Counted from the stretch's first letter, positions 25,163-34,851 are shown. The stretch is DNA of 64,000 nt from JAHRAW01 sp963693025 (GCA_963693025.1 OY843749.1:2914001-2978000), one strand, 5' to 3'. Numbers and translations are program-made. Notes: a model not told the origin generated them from the sequence alone.

Positions 25163-26494
25163 TCACCCACCCCCCAACCACCCATTAACCCGCTTAACAT
25201 CCCCCTCATCCAAATCCCCAGCCAACCGCTCCAAACGCAACACAGCCAAAATAAAGTCATACCGCGCGCTCAAATAGCTGGTGCGCGAGCGGGACAAGTC
25301 GCGTTGGGCGTCCAAGACATCCAAGTTGGTGGTCAGCCCCGCGCGGAAGCCTTCTTCTTTGGCTTTTAGCGAGCCTTCGCCGGCGCGGATGGCTTCGGAG
25401 AGGGCGGCGACTCGGCTGATGCCGCTGACGACCGCGAGGTAGGCCGAGGCGGTGTCGGACTCCACTTGCCGTTTGCGCTCTTCGCGCTGTTGTTCGGCGG
25501 CGTGGAAGCGGTGGGCGGCTTGGCGGGTTCTAATATGGATGGCGCCGCGCAGGTGCAGGGGCCAGTTGAGCGTGGCGCCGACCGAGGTGGAATCGGTGCC
25601 GCCGGTCGCGTTGGCGCCGGTGGAATGCGCGTGGCGCTGGCTGGCGTTGAGGGTGAGGCTGGGCCATCGCGCCGATTTTTGTTTGGCGATTTCCACGCGG
25701 GCGATTTCCAAGTCGAGGTTGGCGGCGCGGAGCGCGAGGTTGTGCTGCAGCGCTTTTTCCACCCAGGCGTTCACCGAGTCGGGAGCGGGGCGCGTGAGCG
25801 GCGCGTCGGCGCCGAGCGATGCCAGCGCCGCCGGCGCCGGCGTGGCGCCGATGACTCGCTTGAGCGCCTGCACCGCGTTGTCGATTCGGTTGTCGGCTTG
25901 AATCTCATCGGACACCGCCTGCTGGAAGCGGGCTTGCGCGTCCAGCAAGTCGGTCTCGGTGCCGAGGCCGACCGCGAGGCGTTTGGAGGCGAGGTCCATC
26001 TGCCGCTGAATGGCCGCGGTTTGCCGGCGCGCCACTTCCTTGCCGTCCACCGCCGCCAGCAACCCGAAATAGCGGTCGGCGGCGCGGATGATGAGGTCGT
26101 CGTGCGCCTGCGCGAAACGGATTTGCGCGTTGTCGGCTTGCAGTTTGGCTTGGTCAACTTCGCGGTATAAGGCGCGGTCGTACACGCGCAAGTCCGCGTT
26201 CAGGTTGATTTGGTCGGTGCGGGCGGTGTCCTCCGTGCCGGGTGTGCCGAAGGTGTCGGCGCGGTTGGCGGTGCCTTGCAGCGCGAGCGACGGGCGGAAC
26301 GCGGACTTCGCCAACGGCAGGGCGAGGCGCGCGCTTTCGTATTCATAACCGGCGGCGCGATAGACCGCGTCGTGCGTGAGCGCGGTTTGGTAAATGTCCC
26401 ACAGGTCGTCGCCGTGCGCGGCGTTTTGCAGCGCGAACAACGCAAACAGCGCGGCGGCGCTCAGGTGGCGCAAAGCAGGGAGCGTGGTTTTCAC
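25163..26494 (-). CDS. tolC: TolC family outer-membrane efflux/secretion channel
   Basis: A 443-residue protein with a signal peptide (LSAAALFALFALQNAAHG) and two repeats of the OEP domain: DLWDIYQTALTHDAVYRAA at the mature start and ALQHNLALRAANLDLEIARVE at about residue 240. Coiled-coil helices with Gln/Arg heptads fit the periplasmic tunnel. It serves type I secretion and RND/MFS efflux; no partner pump is in the window. Start is GTG 26494, overlapping the stop of the PCMT-like gene by one base, so the two are co-transcribed. Confidence 0.9.
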   Translation of the reverse strand: MKTTLPALRHLSAAALFALFALQNAAHGDDLWDIYQTALTHDAVYRAAGYEYESARLALPLAKSAFRPSLALQGTANRADTFGTPGTEDTARTDQINLNADLRVYDRALYREVDQAKLQADNAQIRFAQAHDDLIIRAADRYFGLLAAVDGKEVARRQTAAIQRQMDLASKRLAVGLGTETDLLDAQARFQQAVSDEIQADNRIDNAVQALKRVIGATPAPAALASLGADAPLTRPAPDSVNAWVEKALQHNLALRAANLDLEIARVEIAKQKSARWPSLTLNASQRHAHSTGANATGGTDSTSVGATLNWPLHLRGAIHIRTRQAAHRFHAAEQQREERKRQVESDTASAYLAVVSGISRVAALSEAIRAGEGSLKAKEEGFRAGLTTNLDVLDAQRDLSRSRTSYLSARYDFILAVLRLERLAGDLDEGDVKRVNGWLGGG

Positions 26495-27159
26495 TAAAAC
26501 TGAAACTCGGGCTTCTCGACCACGTTGCGCAATCGCGGCGCCACGGTTTCGAACAGGGTTTCGCGCACGACGCTATCGTCGGCTTTGGTCAACCGCACCA
26601 CGGTCATCGCCGGCAGATGCCCTTCAATGCCGGTCAGGCGACCGCCGACGGCGAGCGCGTCCGCCCACGCATCGGTGATTTTCGGCAGCGAGCCGCTGAT
26701 GAGGATGGCGTCAAATTGCTTGGTTGAACTCCAGCCGGCGTGGGCGTCGCCGAGTTCCAGCGTGACGTTGTCGATGCCTGCCATGGCGAGGTTGCGCCGG
26801 GCGAGGGCGAGCAGTTGCGCGTCGATTTCAACGGCGGTGACATGCGCGCTGACCGCCGCCAGCAGCGCGACCAGATAGCCGCTGCCGGCGCCGATTTCCA
26901 GCACGGTGTCGTCGGCGCCGAGCGCCAGGGCTTCCAACATGCGCGCGCCGACTTTGGGCTCAAGCATCACCTCGCCACCGTCACCACCACCGGGCGTCAG
27001 CGGAATTTGCACATCGGCGAACGCCAGATGGCAGCATTCGTCCGGCACAAAATCCTCGCGCCGAATCTGCCTGAGTGCGTTCAGGGTCTGCATCTCCAGC
27101 ACATTCCAGGGGCGAATCTGCTGCTCAATCATATTGGCTCGCGCCGTCTCAATGTCCAT
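26494..27159 (-). CDS. Protein-L-isoaspartate O-methyltransferase family protein
   Basis: A 221-residue SAM-dependent methyltransferase. The SAM motif is VLEIGAGSGYLVALLA, followed by VTAVEID. The segment VMLEPKVGARMLEAL stands where classical PCMT enzymes have a Ser-Gln-Pro motif, a variant often seen next to tolC, so repair of isoaspartyl residues is probable but not certain. It is upstream of and overlaps tolC. It diverges from ilvA over a 122-base gap that must hold both promoters; no clear pair of hexamers was seen. Confidence 0.8.
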   Translation of the reverse strand: MDIETARANMIEQQIRPWNVLEMQTLNALRQIRREDFVPDECCHLAFADVQIPLTPGGGDGGEVMLEPKVGARMLEALALGADDTVLEIGAGSGYLVALLAAVSAHVTAVEIDAQLLALARRNLAMAGIDNVTLELGDAHAGWSSTKQFDAILISGSLPKITDAWADALAVGGRLTGIEGHLPAMTVVRLTKADDSVVRETLFETVAPRLRNVVEKPEFQF

Positions 27160-27281
27160 CGTCCGCTCTGTGCAAGGTTTGCCCGTGGGCGGTTATTCTA
27201 GCAAAATGCCGTGCCAAGATGCGCGTGTTAGCATACGATTATTATCCGCCGCCCCGCCGCCCCATTCATTAGCCGAACGCC

Positions 27282-28808
27282 ATGCCAACCAATTATCTCA
27301 GAGCCACGCTGAATGCCCGCGTTTATGACATTGCCGGCGAGACGCCGCTGCAGCGCGCGCGCTTGTTGTCGGAGCGGCTCGGCAATCGCATCTGGTTGAA
27401 GCGCGAAGACCAACAGCCGATTTTCTGCTACAAAATCCGCGGCGCGTATAACAAGATGGTGTCGCTGTCCGCCGAGCAGTTGAAGCGCGGGGTGGTCGCC
27501 GCGTCCGCCGGCAATCACGCCCAGGGCGTCGCCATGAGCGCCAGCCACTTGCGTTGCAAGGCGGTCATCGTCATGCCGGCGACCGCCTCCCCCGTCAAAC
27601 TGGACGCGGTCAAACGCTGGGGCGCGCGCGTCGATTTGGTCGGCGACAACTTCGACGATGCGTATGAATACGCGCGCGCGTTGTGCCGCAAGCGCAACAT
27701 GACCTTCATCCACCCGTTCGACGACCCGGCAGTGATTGCCGGACAAGCAACCGTAGGCGAGGAAATCCTCAAGCAGCACTCGCGCCCATTGGCGGCAATC
27801 TTCCTGCCGGTCGGCGGCGGCGGGCTGATTGCCGGCGTGGCGGCGTTCGTCAAACAAGTGCGCCCGGAGATTGCGATTATCGGCGTGGAGCCGTTCGAGT
27901 CGGACGCCATGCACCGCTCGCTGCGCGCCGGGCGGCGGCTTCGGCTGAAGGAGGTCGGCATCTTCGCCGACGGCGTGGCGGTCAAGCAGGTCGGTGCGGA
28001 GAATTTCAGGCTGTGCCGGCAATTCGTCGATGGCGTGGTGCGCGTGTCCACCGATGAAATCTGCGCCGCGGTCAAAGACATTTGCGAAGACACGCGCACG
28101 CTGGTGGAGCCGTCCGGCGCGCTCGCCGTCGCCGGCATCAAGCGCTGGCTTCGCGACGAACGGCACAACGGCAAACGCATCGCCAACAAAAACCTGGCGG
28201 CGGTGGTGTCCGGCGCCAACATCAACTTCGACCGCCTGCGCCACATCTCCGAGCGCGCCGAAATCGGCGAGCGCCGCGAAGCGATTCTCGCCGTCACCCT
28301 GCCGGAGAAGGCGGGCAGTTTCCGCCGCTTCTGCCACGCCATCGGCAACCGCAGCGTGTCCGAATTCAACTACCGCTACGCCAGCGACGCCGGGGCGCAA
28401 ATCTTTGTCGGCGTGCAGACCGGGGGACCGGGGGAAATCGACGGGCTGGTGCGCCGGCTCAAACGCAAGGGCTTCGATTCGGTGGATTTGACCGACAACG
28501 AAATGGCGAAAATCCACGCCCGCCACATGGTCGGCGGGCGCGCGCCGCAACTGGCGGACGAGCGCGTCTTCAGTTTTGAATTTCCCGAACGCCCCGGCGC
28601 ACTGCGCGATTTTCTTGATAAAATCGGCATCCAGTGGAGCATCACGCTGTTTCATTACCGCAACCACGGCTCGGACTTCGGGCGCGTGCTGTGCGGCATC
28701 CGCGTGCCGCCCGCATCCAAGGCGGAATTCAGGCGCTCGTTGAAGGAGTTGGGTTATCGTTACAACGAGCAGACCGACAACCCGGTGTACCGGCTTTTCC
28801 TGCGGTGA
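27282..28808 (+). CDS. ilvA: Threonine ammonia-lyase, biosynthetic
   Basis: A 508-residue PLP enzyme converting threonine to 2-oxobutanoate, the first step to isoleucine. The PLP Lys is in FCYKIRGAYNKM, the phosphate loop is PVGGGGLIAG, and ASAGNHAQGVAMSA is conserved. Two ACT-like regulatory domains occupy about residues 330-505, consistent with isoleucine feedback. The length matches E. coli IlvA. A 545-residue frame on the opposite strand is a GC-rich shadow. Confidence 0.96.
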   Translation: MPTNYLRATLNARVYDIAGETPLQRARLLSERLGNRIWLKREDQQPIFCYKIRGAYNKMVSLSAEQLKRGVVAASAGNHAQGVAMSASHLRCKAVIVMPATASPVKLDAVKRWGARVDLVGDNFDDAYEYARALCRKRNMTFIHPFDDPAVIAGQATVGEEILKQHSRPLAAIFLPVGGGGLIAGVAAFVKQVRPEIAIIGVEPFESDAMHRSLRAGRRLRLKEVGIFADGVAVKQVGAENFRLCRQFVDGVVRVSTDEICAAVKDICEDTRTLVEPSGALAVAGIKRWLRDERHNGKRIANKNLAAVVSGANINFDRLRHISERAEIGERREAILAVTLPEKAGSFRRFCHAIGNRSVSEFNYRYASDAGAQIFVGVQTGGPGEIDGLVRRLKRKGFDSVDLTDNEMAKIHARHMVGGRAPQLADERVFSFEFPERPGALRDFLDKIGIQWSITLFHYRNHGSDFGRVLCGIRVPPASKAEFRRSLKELGYRYNEQTDNPVYRLFLR

Positions 28809-28821
28809 GTCGGGCGTACGA

Positions 28822-29049
28822 ATGATGATTGTGGACCTCAGCGAAAAAACCGAACTCGGCGGCATCTACAACTTGCCCGGTCAGGGCTTCGTGGTGGAAT
28901 TGCACCACGGCAGCGCGACCTATCTATTCGACAAGCAAGGCTTGCAACACCGCATCATCGAAAAGAAAAAACAGGGCTTGGACGCCGCCGTGGAAGAAGA
29001 CGCGCTGCTGCGCATCAACACCTTCACCACGAACTTTGAGACATGGTGA
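28822..29049 (+). CDS. Small protein of unknown function
   Basis: A 75-residue soluble protein that I do not recognise. It starts MMIVDLSEKTELGGIYNLPG, has a short beta-rich middle (FVVELHHGSATYLFDKQG) and a charged helix (RIIEKKKQGLDAAVEEDALL). It begins 13 bases after ilvA and its stop overlaps the ATG of the phosphopantetheinyl transferase, so it is probably translated in an operon with both. A small partner or substrate-related factor is possible but unsupported. Confidence 0.55.
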   Translation: MMIVDLSEKTELGGIYNLPGQGFVVELHHGSATYLFDKQGLQHRIIEKKKQGLDAAVEEDALLRINTFTTNFETW

Positions 29050-29942
29050 GCGCGGCGGCGGATGCGTTGCCGCCTTGCTCGTGCGATTCGAACGGCGGCG
29101 ACACGATTGCGCCGCGCTTCACCGAACGCGGATGCGCCGCGAGTTTGTTGCCCGGTCAGATTCATTTGTGGACGATGGATATTGACCTGAGCGTTGATGT
29201 TCCCGCCGGCATTCCCGCCGATTTTTCCGCAAGTGCATCGTCAACCGACACCCCGACAGCGTTGCTGAGTGCCGCCGAGTTGGCGCGTGCTCGCCGGCTG
29301 CGCAAACGCATGCGCCGCGCGATGTATCTCGGCGGGCGAATCGGTATGCGGCGCCTGCTGAGCGCCTACACCGGCATCGCCAACCGCCGCCTTCGTTTCG
29401 GCTACGGCGCGCGCGGCAAGCCGGTGTTGGCGAATGAATTGCCCGGCGGCGAGTTGTGTTTCAACTATTCGCTGTCCGGCGCCAAAGCGTTGTATGCGCT
29501 GGCGTGGAACCGGCAAGTCGGGGTGGATTTGGAATGCTTACCGCGCAAGGTTAACGCAGCCTCGCTTGCCCAACGGAAACTGTCGGCGGCGGAGCGGCGG
29601 GCGTGGCGGGCGCTTCCGCACGAGCGGCAAACGCGCGCGATGCTGGCGTGCTGGACGCGCAAAGAAGCCTACGGAAAAGCGCTCGGAGTCGGCATCCGCT
29701 ACACGCTCAACCAAGCGCCGGTGTGCGCCGACTTGAATGCGCCGGTGTGGCAATGCGAAGTGCGCGGGTTGTTTGACGGCGATGGCGATGGCGGTGGCGC
29801 ACAACAACCCGGCGCGCGCGTCTTGCACGGCATTCAACTGTCGCTGCCATTCAACGCCGCCGCCGCGCTGGTATACGACGGCGATGCGCTCAAGGCGCCG
29901 GACGGCGGCGAGTCGTTGCGCGCCTGGCATTGGCGCGACTAA
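29043..29942 (+). CDS. 4'-phosphopantetheinyl transferase, Sfp type
   Basis: A 299-residue member of the 4'-PPTase superfamily, which loads carrier proteins with phosphopantetheine from CoA. Magnesium/CoA motifs are visible: QVGVDLE and WTRKEAYGKALGVG. The usual FNxSHS motif reads FNYSLSG, with Leu replacing His, a tolerated but less common form. The expected strand IHLWTMDIDL is at about residue 40, so the start at 29043 or slightly later is reasonable. No polyketide or NRPS gene is in the window, so the carrier is unknown. Confidence 0.82.
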   Translation: MVSAAADALPPCSCDSNGGDTIAPRFTERGCAASLLPGQIHLWTMDIDLSVDVPAGIPADFSASASSTDTPTALLSAAELARARRLRKRMRRAMYLGGRIGMRRLLSAYTGIANRRLRFGYGARGKPVLANELPGGELCFNYSLSGAKALYALAWNRQVGVDLECLPRKVNAASLAQRKLSAAERRAWRALPHERQTRAMLACWTRKEAYGKALGVGIRYTLNQAPVCADLNAPVWQCEVRGLFDGDGDGGGAQQPGARVLHGIQLSLPFNAAAALVYDGDALKAPDGGESLRAWHWRD

Positions 29943-29964
29943 GTGACTAAGTGACTGAGCGACT

Positions 29965-31092
29965 ATGAAATTCGTTGACTTAGGCGCTCAGTTTCGCGCG
30001 CTGGAAGACGACATACGCGACGCCATCGAGCGCGTGTTGCAGCACGGTCAATTCATCATGGGACCGGAAGTGCATGCGTTGGAAGACGAACTCGCCGACT
30101 ACTGCGGCGTCGCGCACGCCATCACCGCCGCCAGCGGCACCGACGCGCTGTTGATGGCATTGATGGCGTATGAAGTCGGACCCGGAGACGCGGTCATCGC
30201 CCCGCCGTTCACCTTCGTGGCAACCGCCGAAGTGATTCAACTGCTGGGCGCGACCCCGGTGTTCGTCGATGTCGAAGAAGACAGTTTCAACATCGACCCC
30301 GAGCAACTCGCCGCCACCATCGAGCGCATTCAACGCCGCGGCAAACTGCGCCTGCGCGGCGTCATCCCGGTGGACTTGTTCGGATTGCCGGCAAACTACG
30401 ACGCCATCACGCCGCTCGCCGAAGACAACGGATTGTTCGTGCTCGCCGACGCCGCGCAGAGTTTCGGCGGCGCATTCAACGGCAAAAAAACCGGCGCCCT
30501 CGGCGACATCGCCGCCACCAGTTTTTTCCCCGCCAAACCGCTCGGCTGCTACGGCGACGGCGGCGCGGTTTTTACCGACGACGACAACCTCGCCGAACTG
30601 GCGCGCTCAATCCGCGTCCACGGCATGGGCGCCAACCGCTACGACAACGTGCGCACCGGCATCACCGGCAGGCTGGACACCCTCCAAGCGGCCATCCTGA
30701 GTTGCAAACTCAAAGTATTCAATAACGAACTGGCAACGCGCCAACGACTGGCGGACACCTACGCAAGCGCGCTGGACGGCATCGTCAAAACCCCGCGCAT
30801 CCCCCAAGGAAGCCAAAGCGCCTGGGCGCAATACACCGTGCGAGCCCCCGCCCACCAACGCGACACAATCCGCGCCCACCTAAAAACCCAAAACATCCCC
30901 ACCGCCCTATACTACCCCCGCCCCCTACACCTCCAACCCGCCTTCAACCAAGCCGACACCGCCGGCGTGAAAATGCCAACCGCAGAAAAACTGGCACACG
31001 AAGTTTTCAGTTTGCCGATACATCCTTACCTCAGCGAAGACGAGCAGATGGAAGTTATTGAGGCGGTGAAAACGGCGGTGGCGGATGTCTGA
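29965..31092 (+). CDS. DegT/DnrJ/EryC1/StrS sugar aminotransferase
   Basis: A 375-residue PLP enzyme for nucleotide-sugar amination, in the WbpE/WlbC-like range. The N terminus FVDLGAQFRALEDDIRDAI, the SGTDALLMAL motif and the PLP Lys in TSFFPAKPLGCYGDGGA are clear, with DAAQSFGG before it. C-terminal half includes YYPRPLHLQPAF. It follows the PPTase after an array of stops in three frames. The last 300 bases are strongly A/C-rich and then turn G/T-rich near 31010. Probably contributes an amino sugar to a surface glycan. Confidence 0.9.
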   Translation: MKFVDLGAQFRALEDDIRDAIERVLQHGQFIMGPEVHALEDELADYCGVAHAITAASGTDALLMALMAYEVGPGDAVIAPPFTFVATAEVIQLLGATPVFVDVEEDSFNIDPEQLAATIERIQRRGKLRLRGVIPVDLFGLPANYDAITPLAEDNGLFVLADAAQSFGGAFNGKKTGALGDIAATSFFPAKPLGCYGDGGAVFTDDDNLAELARSIRVHGMGANRYDNVRTGITGRLDTLQAAILSCKLKVFNNELATRQRLADTYASALDGIVKTPRIPQGSQSAWAQYTVRAPAHQRDTIRAHLKTQNIPTALYYPRPLHLQPAFNQADTAGVKMPTAEKLAHEVFSLPIHPYLSEDEQMEVIEAVKTAVADV

Positions 31093-31128
31093 CTTCATGA
31101 TTGGTGTCAGGATGATACGGCCATTACT

Positions 31129-31245
31129 CGTCATTCTCGAGCGTTAGTGTCCGTTTGTCGCCGCGCTTTTTCTTTTAAGCGGCGGCTTACGGACACTTAC
31201 GTCCTCGGGAATCTCCCTAAGGTTGGCACGGACTTCGGTAAAGTC
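31129..31245 (+). repeat. Modular intergenic repeat, copy 10 (truncated)
   Basis: A complete A module and the left half of B (GGGAATCTCCCTAAGG) from CGTCATTCTCGAG, then the match ends near CGGTAAAGTCC. The C module is missing. It lies between the aminotransferase and the Mth938-like gene, which converge. Confidence 0.8.
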
Positions 31246-31265
31246 CCGGCCAGTGGGAGGAAATT

Positions 31266-31643
31266 CTAAACAATCAACGCCGTCACCGCTTTTCTGCCGT
31301 CGCTGGCGAGGATGTTGTAGGTTCGGCAGGCGGCGGGGGTGGGCATTGGTTCTAGGCCGATGTGGTTTTGGATTAGGGGGTGGGTTAGGGGGGGTGGGGG
31401 GAAGGTGGTTTGGGCTCCGGTGCCGAGGATGACCACTTCTGCGCCGAGGTTGGCGAGGTGTTGGAAATGTTCCGCGGTGAGTGCGGAAACATCGTTGACA
31501 TCCCACAATTCCACCGCCTGAGGTGTTAAAATCAGGCTTTGTTCATACGCCGTGCCCGCGATGCGGATGCGGTGGCGGTCGTGGTGGAGGACGCAGGAAT
31601 GAATCAGCAGGCAATCAGGCCGGTCGTTGAGGTGAAGTTTCAT
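31266..31643 (-). CDS. Mth938-like domain protein (DUF498/NDUFAF3 type)
   Basis: A 125-residue protein of the Mth938/DUF498 fold. The family core is visible: VVILGTGAQTTFPPP, then GLEPMPTPAACRTYNILASDGRKAVTAL. These are small alpha/beta proteins of unclear biochemical role; the eukaryotic relative is a complex I assembly factor. It diverges from hom with a 57-base gap. The stop is some 20 bases from truncated repeat copy 10. Confidence 0.85.
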   Translation of the reverse strand: MKLHLNDRPDCLLIHSCVLHHDRHRIRIAGTAYEQSLILTPQAVELWDVNDVSALTAEHFQHLANLGAEVVILGTGAQTTFPPPPLTHPLIQNHIGLEPMPTPAACRTYNILASDGRKAVTALIV

Positions 31644-31700
31644 AAAATCCCGCCTTTCGTTTTATAACACCCCATTTTGGAATAGTCCAGTTTTTTCACG

Positions 31701-33023
31701 GTGAATGCTGTCAATGTTGGTCTGCTGGGCTTGGGCACTGTCGGGGGCGGCACGCTGGGCGTGTTGCGCCGGAACGCGGATGAAATCAGCGGGCGCGCGG
31801 GGCGCGACATTCGCGTGGTCGCGGCGGCGGTGCGGGACTTGGCGAAGCAGCGGGCGGTCGGTGTCGGCGCCGACACCGGTGATTTAGCGCTGACCACCGA
31901 CCCGTTGGAAATCGTCAACGACCCGACCATCGACATCGTGGTGGAGTTGATTGGCGGCGACGGCATCGCCAGGGAGGCGGTCTTGCGGGCGATTGACAAC
32001 GGCAAGCACGTGGTCACCGCCAACAAGGCGCTGATTGCGCTGCACGGCAACACCATTTTTGCGAACGCCCAGCGGCGGGGAGTGATGGTCGCCTTTGAAG
32101 CGGCGGTCGCCGGCGGCATTCCGATCATCAAGTCGATTCGCGAAGGGCTGGCTGCCAATCGAATCGAGTGGCTGGCGGGCATCATCAACGGCACTTCCAA
32201 CTACATCCTGAGCCGAATGGAAGAAGCCGGAAGCGACTTTGACGAAGTGTTGAAGGAAGCCCAGACGCTGGGTTACGCGGAAGCCGACCCGGCGTTTGAC
32301 ATTGAGGGCACCGACGCCGCGCACAAACTGACCATTCTGGCGTCGATTGCGTTCGGCATTCCGCTGCAATTTGAGCGCGTCTATGTGCAGGGCATCACCG
32401 CCGTGACCGGCGCGGACATCGCCTTCGCGCGCGAACTCGGTTACCGCATCAAGCATCTCGGGCTGGCGCGGCGCGGCGCGGACGGCATCGAATTGCGGGT
32501 TCACCCGACGCTGATTCCGCAGCGGCGTTTGATTGCCAATGTCAACGGCGTGATGAACGCGATACTGGTGCGCGCCGATGCGGTCGGGGCGACTTTATAC
32601 TACGGCGCCGGCGCCGGCGCCGAGCCGACTGCTTCGTCGGTGGTGGCGGATTTGGTCGATGTGGTGCGCGCGATTACCACCGACCCGGAAAACCGGGTGC
32701 CGCATCTGGCGTTCCAACCCGGCTCGCTGGCGGCCTCGCCGATTCTGTCCATCGAGGAGGTTGAGACCGCCTATTACCTGCGCCTGACCGCCATCAACCG
32801 CCCCGGCGTGCTGGCGGCGATTACCGCGATTTTCGGCGACAGCGACATTAGCATCGACACGATTTTACAAAAGGGGCGGGGGAGACCGAACGAGAACGTG
32901 ACGATTATCATGCTGACCCAGCAGACCCGCGAGCGCAATATGAACAACGCGCTGAAAAAACTCGGCAAACTGGACACCGTCACCGGCGAGACCGTGCGTA
33001 TTCGGTTGGAGAAATTGTCCTGA
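31701..33023 (+). CDS. hom: Homoserine dehydrogenase
   Basis: A 440-residue monofunctional enzyme reducing aspartate semialdehyde to homoserine. NAD(P) motif GLLGLGTVGGGTLGVL, catalytic region AGIINGTSNYIL with GTDAAHKL, and an ACT domain from about residue 355 (RLTAINRPGVLAAITAIFGD) for threonine inhibition. Start is GTG 31701. thrB and thrC do not follow; recJ does. It supplies homoserine towards threonine, the substrate of IlvA. Confidence 0.95.
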   Translation: MNAVNVGLLGLGTVGGGTLGVLRRNADEISGRAGRDIRVVAAAVRDLAKQRAVGVGADTGDLALTTDPLEIVNDPTIDIVVELIGGDGIAREAVLRAIDNGKHVVTANKALIALHGNTIFANAQRRGVMVAFEAAVAGGIPIIKSIREGLAANRIEWLAGIINGTSNYILSRMEEAGSDFDEVLKEAQTLGYAEADPAFDIEGTDAAHKLTILASIAFGIPLQFERVYVQGITAVTGADIAFARELGYRIKHLGLARRGADGIELRVHPTLIPQRRLIANVNGVMNAILVRADAVGATLYYGAGAGAEPTASSVVADLVDVVRAITTDPENRVPHLAFQPGSLAASPILSIEEVETAYYLRLTAINRPGVLAAITAIFGDSDISIDTILQKGRGRPNENVTIIMLTQQTRERNMNNALKKLGKLDTVTGETVRIRLEKLS

Positions 33024-33047
33024 GCGTCGTTGCCGCCGCCGCCTCCG

Positions 33048-34847
33048 ATGCCGCCGGCTGAGCGGTCAAAGCGCATTACCCGGCGGCGGCCATTGTGCCG
33101 CCTTGAAAACGATGCCGGCGGCGGTGGCGAGGGCGAACTGTCTCCGTTACTGCGGCGAATTTTTGAGAACCGCAATGTCCGCACGCGCGGCGAATTGGAC
33201 TATTCGCTCGACCGGCTGCTTCCGGCGGAAAGCCTGAAAGGCATCGACTCGGCCACCGCCATCCTGCAACAAGCGCTTGCCGAGCAATGGAATATTCTCG
33301 TCGTCGGCGACTACGATGTCGATGGCGCCACCGCCAGCACGGTGGCGTTGCTCGGGTTGCGCGCGTTGGGGGCGGCGCGGGCGGATTACCTCGTTCCCAA
33401 TCGTTTCGTGCACGGCTATGGCTTGTCGGAGGAAATCGCGCGGATTGCGCTGACCCGGTCGCCGAACTTGGTGGTCACCGTGGACAACGGCATCTCAAGC
33501 ATCGAGGGGGTCGCGTTGTTGCGCGCCGCCGGCGTGGCGGTGATTGTCACCGACCACCACCTCGCCGGGGCGGAGTTGCCGGCGGCCAACGCGGTCGTCA
33601 ACCCCAACCAGCCCGGTTGCGACTTTCCGTCCAAAGCCCTCGCCGGGGTCGGCGTGATGTTTTATGTGCTGCTGTCGCTGCGCACGCGGCTGCGCGAGTC
33701 GGGCTGGTTTAGCGGCAACGGCGGCGGCAACGGCGGCAACCCTTCGCCGCAACCCAATCTGGCGGCGTTGCTCGACTTGGTGGCGCTCGGCACCGTGGCG
33801 GACATGGTTCCGCTCGACCACAACAACCGCATTCTGGTGGCGCAGGGCATCGCGCGGATTCGCGGGGGGCATTGCCGTCCCGGCGTCAAAGCGCTGGCGG
33901 AAGTGACGGGCAAGCGCTGCCAAAACCTCGACGCATCGGATTTGGGTTTCTTCATCGGACCCCGCCTGAACGCCGCCGGACGGATGGACGACATATCAAC
34001 CGGCATCGAATGCCTGCTGGCGGACGACCAGCACGAGGCGCTGCGGATTGCGCGGCTGCTCGACCAGATGAACGCGCAGCGGCACCGGGTGCAGCAGTCG
34101 ATGCAGCGGCAGGCGGCGCAGATGGTCGCGCGCTTGGAGCAGGGCGGCGGCAAACCGGAGCGCGCCGGCTGGTGCCTGTTTGACCCCGACTGGCATCAGG
34201 GAATCATCGGCCTGGTGGCGTCTCGCGTGGTGGAAAAATCCAACCAGCCGGTGGTCGCGTTTGCGCCGGGCGATGACGGGCGGCTGCGCGGCTCGGCGCG
34301 CTCGGTCGCCGGGCTGCATATCCGCGACCTGCTTGCCGCCATCGCCACGCGCCATCCGGGGCTCATCGAAAAATTCGGCGGACACGCGATGGCCGCGGGC
34401 TTGACGCTTTCGGCGGAGCGCTTTGACGCCTTTTCCGACTGCTTCAGCGAGTTGGTCGGCGACCACTTCAAAGACAACGCGCCGCGCGACGACATCCTCA
34501 CCGACGGCGAACTCGCCGAGGAGGAATTGTCACTGGAAACCGCCGAGCGAATGCGCCGCGCCTCCCCCTGGGGGCAACATTTCCCGGCGCCTTTGTTCGA
34601 CGGCGAATTCCGCGTGCTCGAACAAAAAGCGGTCGGGCAGGGCGGGCAGCACTTGAAGATGACGATGGAGCGCATCGGCGGCGGGCAGTCGCGGCGTTAT
34701 GATGCGATTGCTTTTCGTCACGTGGAGCCGGGGGAAGAAGCGGCACGGCTTGATGTTGTGCATGCGGTTTATCAACTTCAGGTTAATGAATATCGGGGTC
34801 GGCGGTCGTTGCAGTTGTTGGTGGAGTATTTGCGGGCGCGGACTTGA
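33048..34847 (+). CDS. recJ: Single-stranded-DNA-specific exonuclease RecJ
   Basis: A 599-residue 5'-3' exonuclease. DHH-family metal motifs are DYDVDGATAS, VTVDNGISS and VIVTDHHLAGAEL. The DHHA1 domain shows FGGHAMAAGLTL, and an OB fold follows. ATG 33048 gives MPPAERSKRITRRRP, which fits the family N terminus better than TTG 33030. It starts 24 bases after hom. Confidence 0.96.
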   Translation: MPPAERSKRITRRRPLCRLENDAGGGGEGELSPLLRRIFENRNVRTRGELDYSLDRLLPAESLKGIDSATAILQQALAEQWNILVVGDYDVDGATASTVALLGLRALGAARADYLVPNRFVHGYGLSEEIARIALTRSPNLVVTVDNGISSIEGVALLRAAGVAVIVTDHHLAGAELPAANAVVNPNQPGCDFPSKALAGVGVMFYVLLSLRTRLRESGWFSGNGGGNGGNPSPQPNLAALLDLVALGTVADMVPLDHNNRILVAQGIARIRGGHCRPGVKALAEVTGKRCQNLDASDLGFFIGPRLNAAGRMDDISTGIECLLADDQHEALRIARLLDQMNAQRHRVQQSMQRQAAQMVARLEQGGGKPERAGWCLFDPDWHQGIIGLVASRVVEKSNQPVVAFAPGDDGRLRGSARSVAGLHIRDLLAAIATRHPGLIEKFGGHAMAAGLTLSAERFDAFSDCFSELVGDHFKDNAPRDDILTDGELAEEELSLETAERMRRASPWGQHFPAPLFDGEFRVLEQKAVGQGGQHLKMTMERIGGGQSRRYDAIAFRHVEPGEEAARLDVVHAVYQLQVNEYRGRRSLQLLVEYLRART

Positions 34848-34851
34848 TTTT

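Noticed and set aside
27228..28865. 545-residue open frame opposite ilvA
   Set aside because: Antisense shadow produced by high GC at third positions; Arg/His/Gly-rich with no domain, while ilvA on the other strand is full length.
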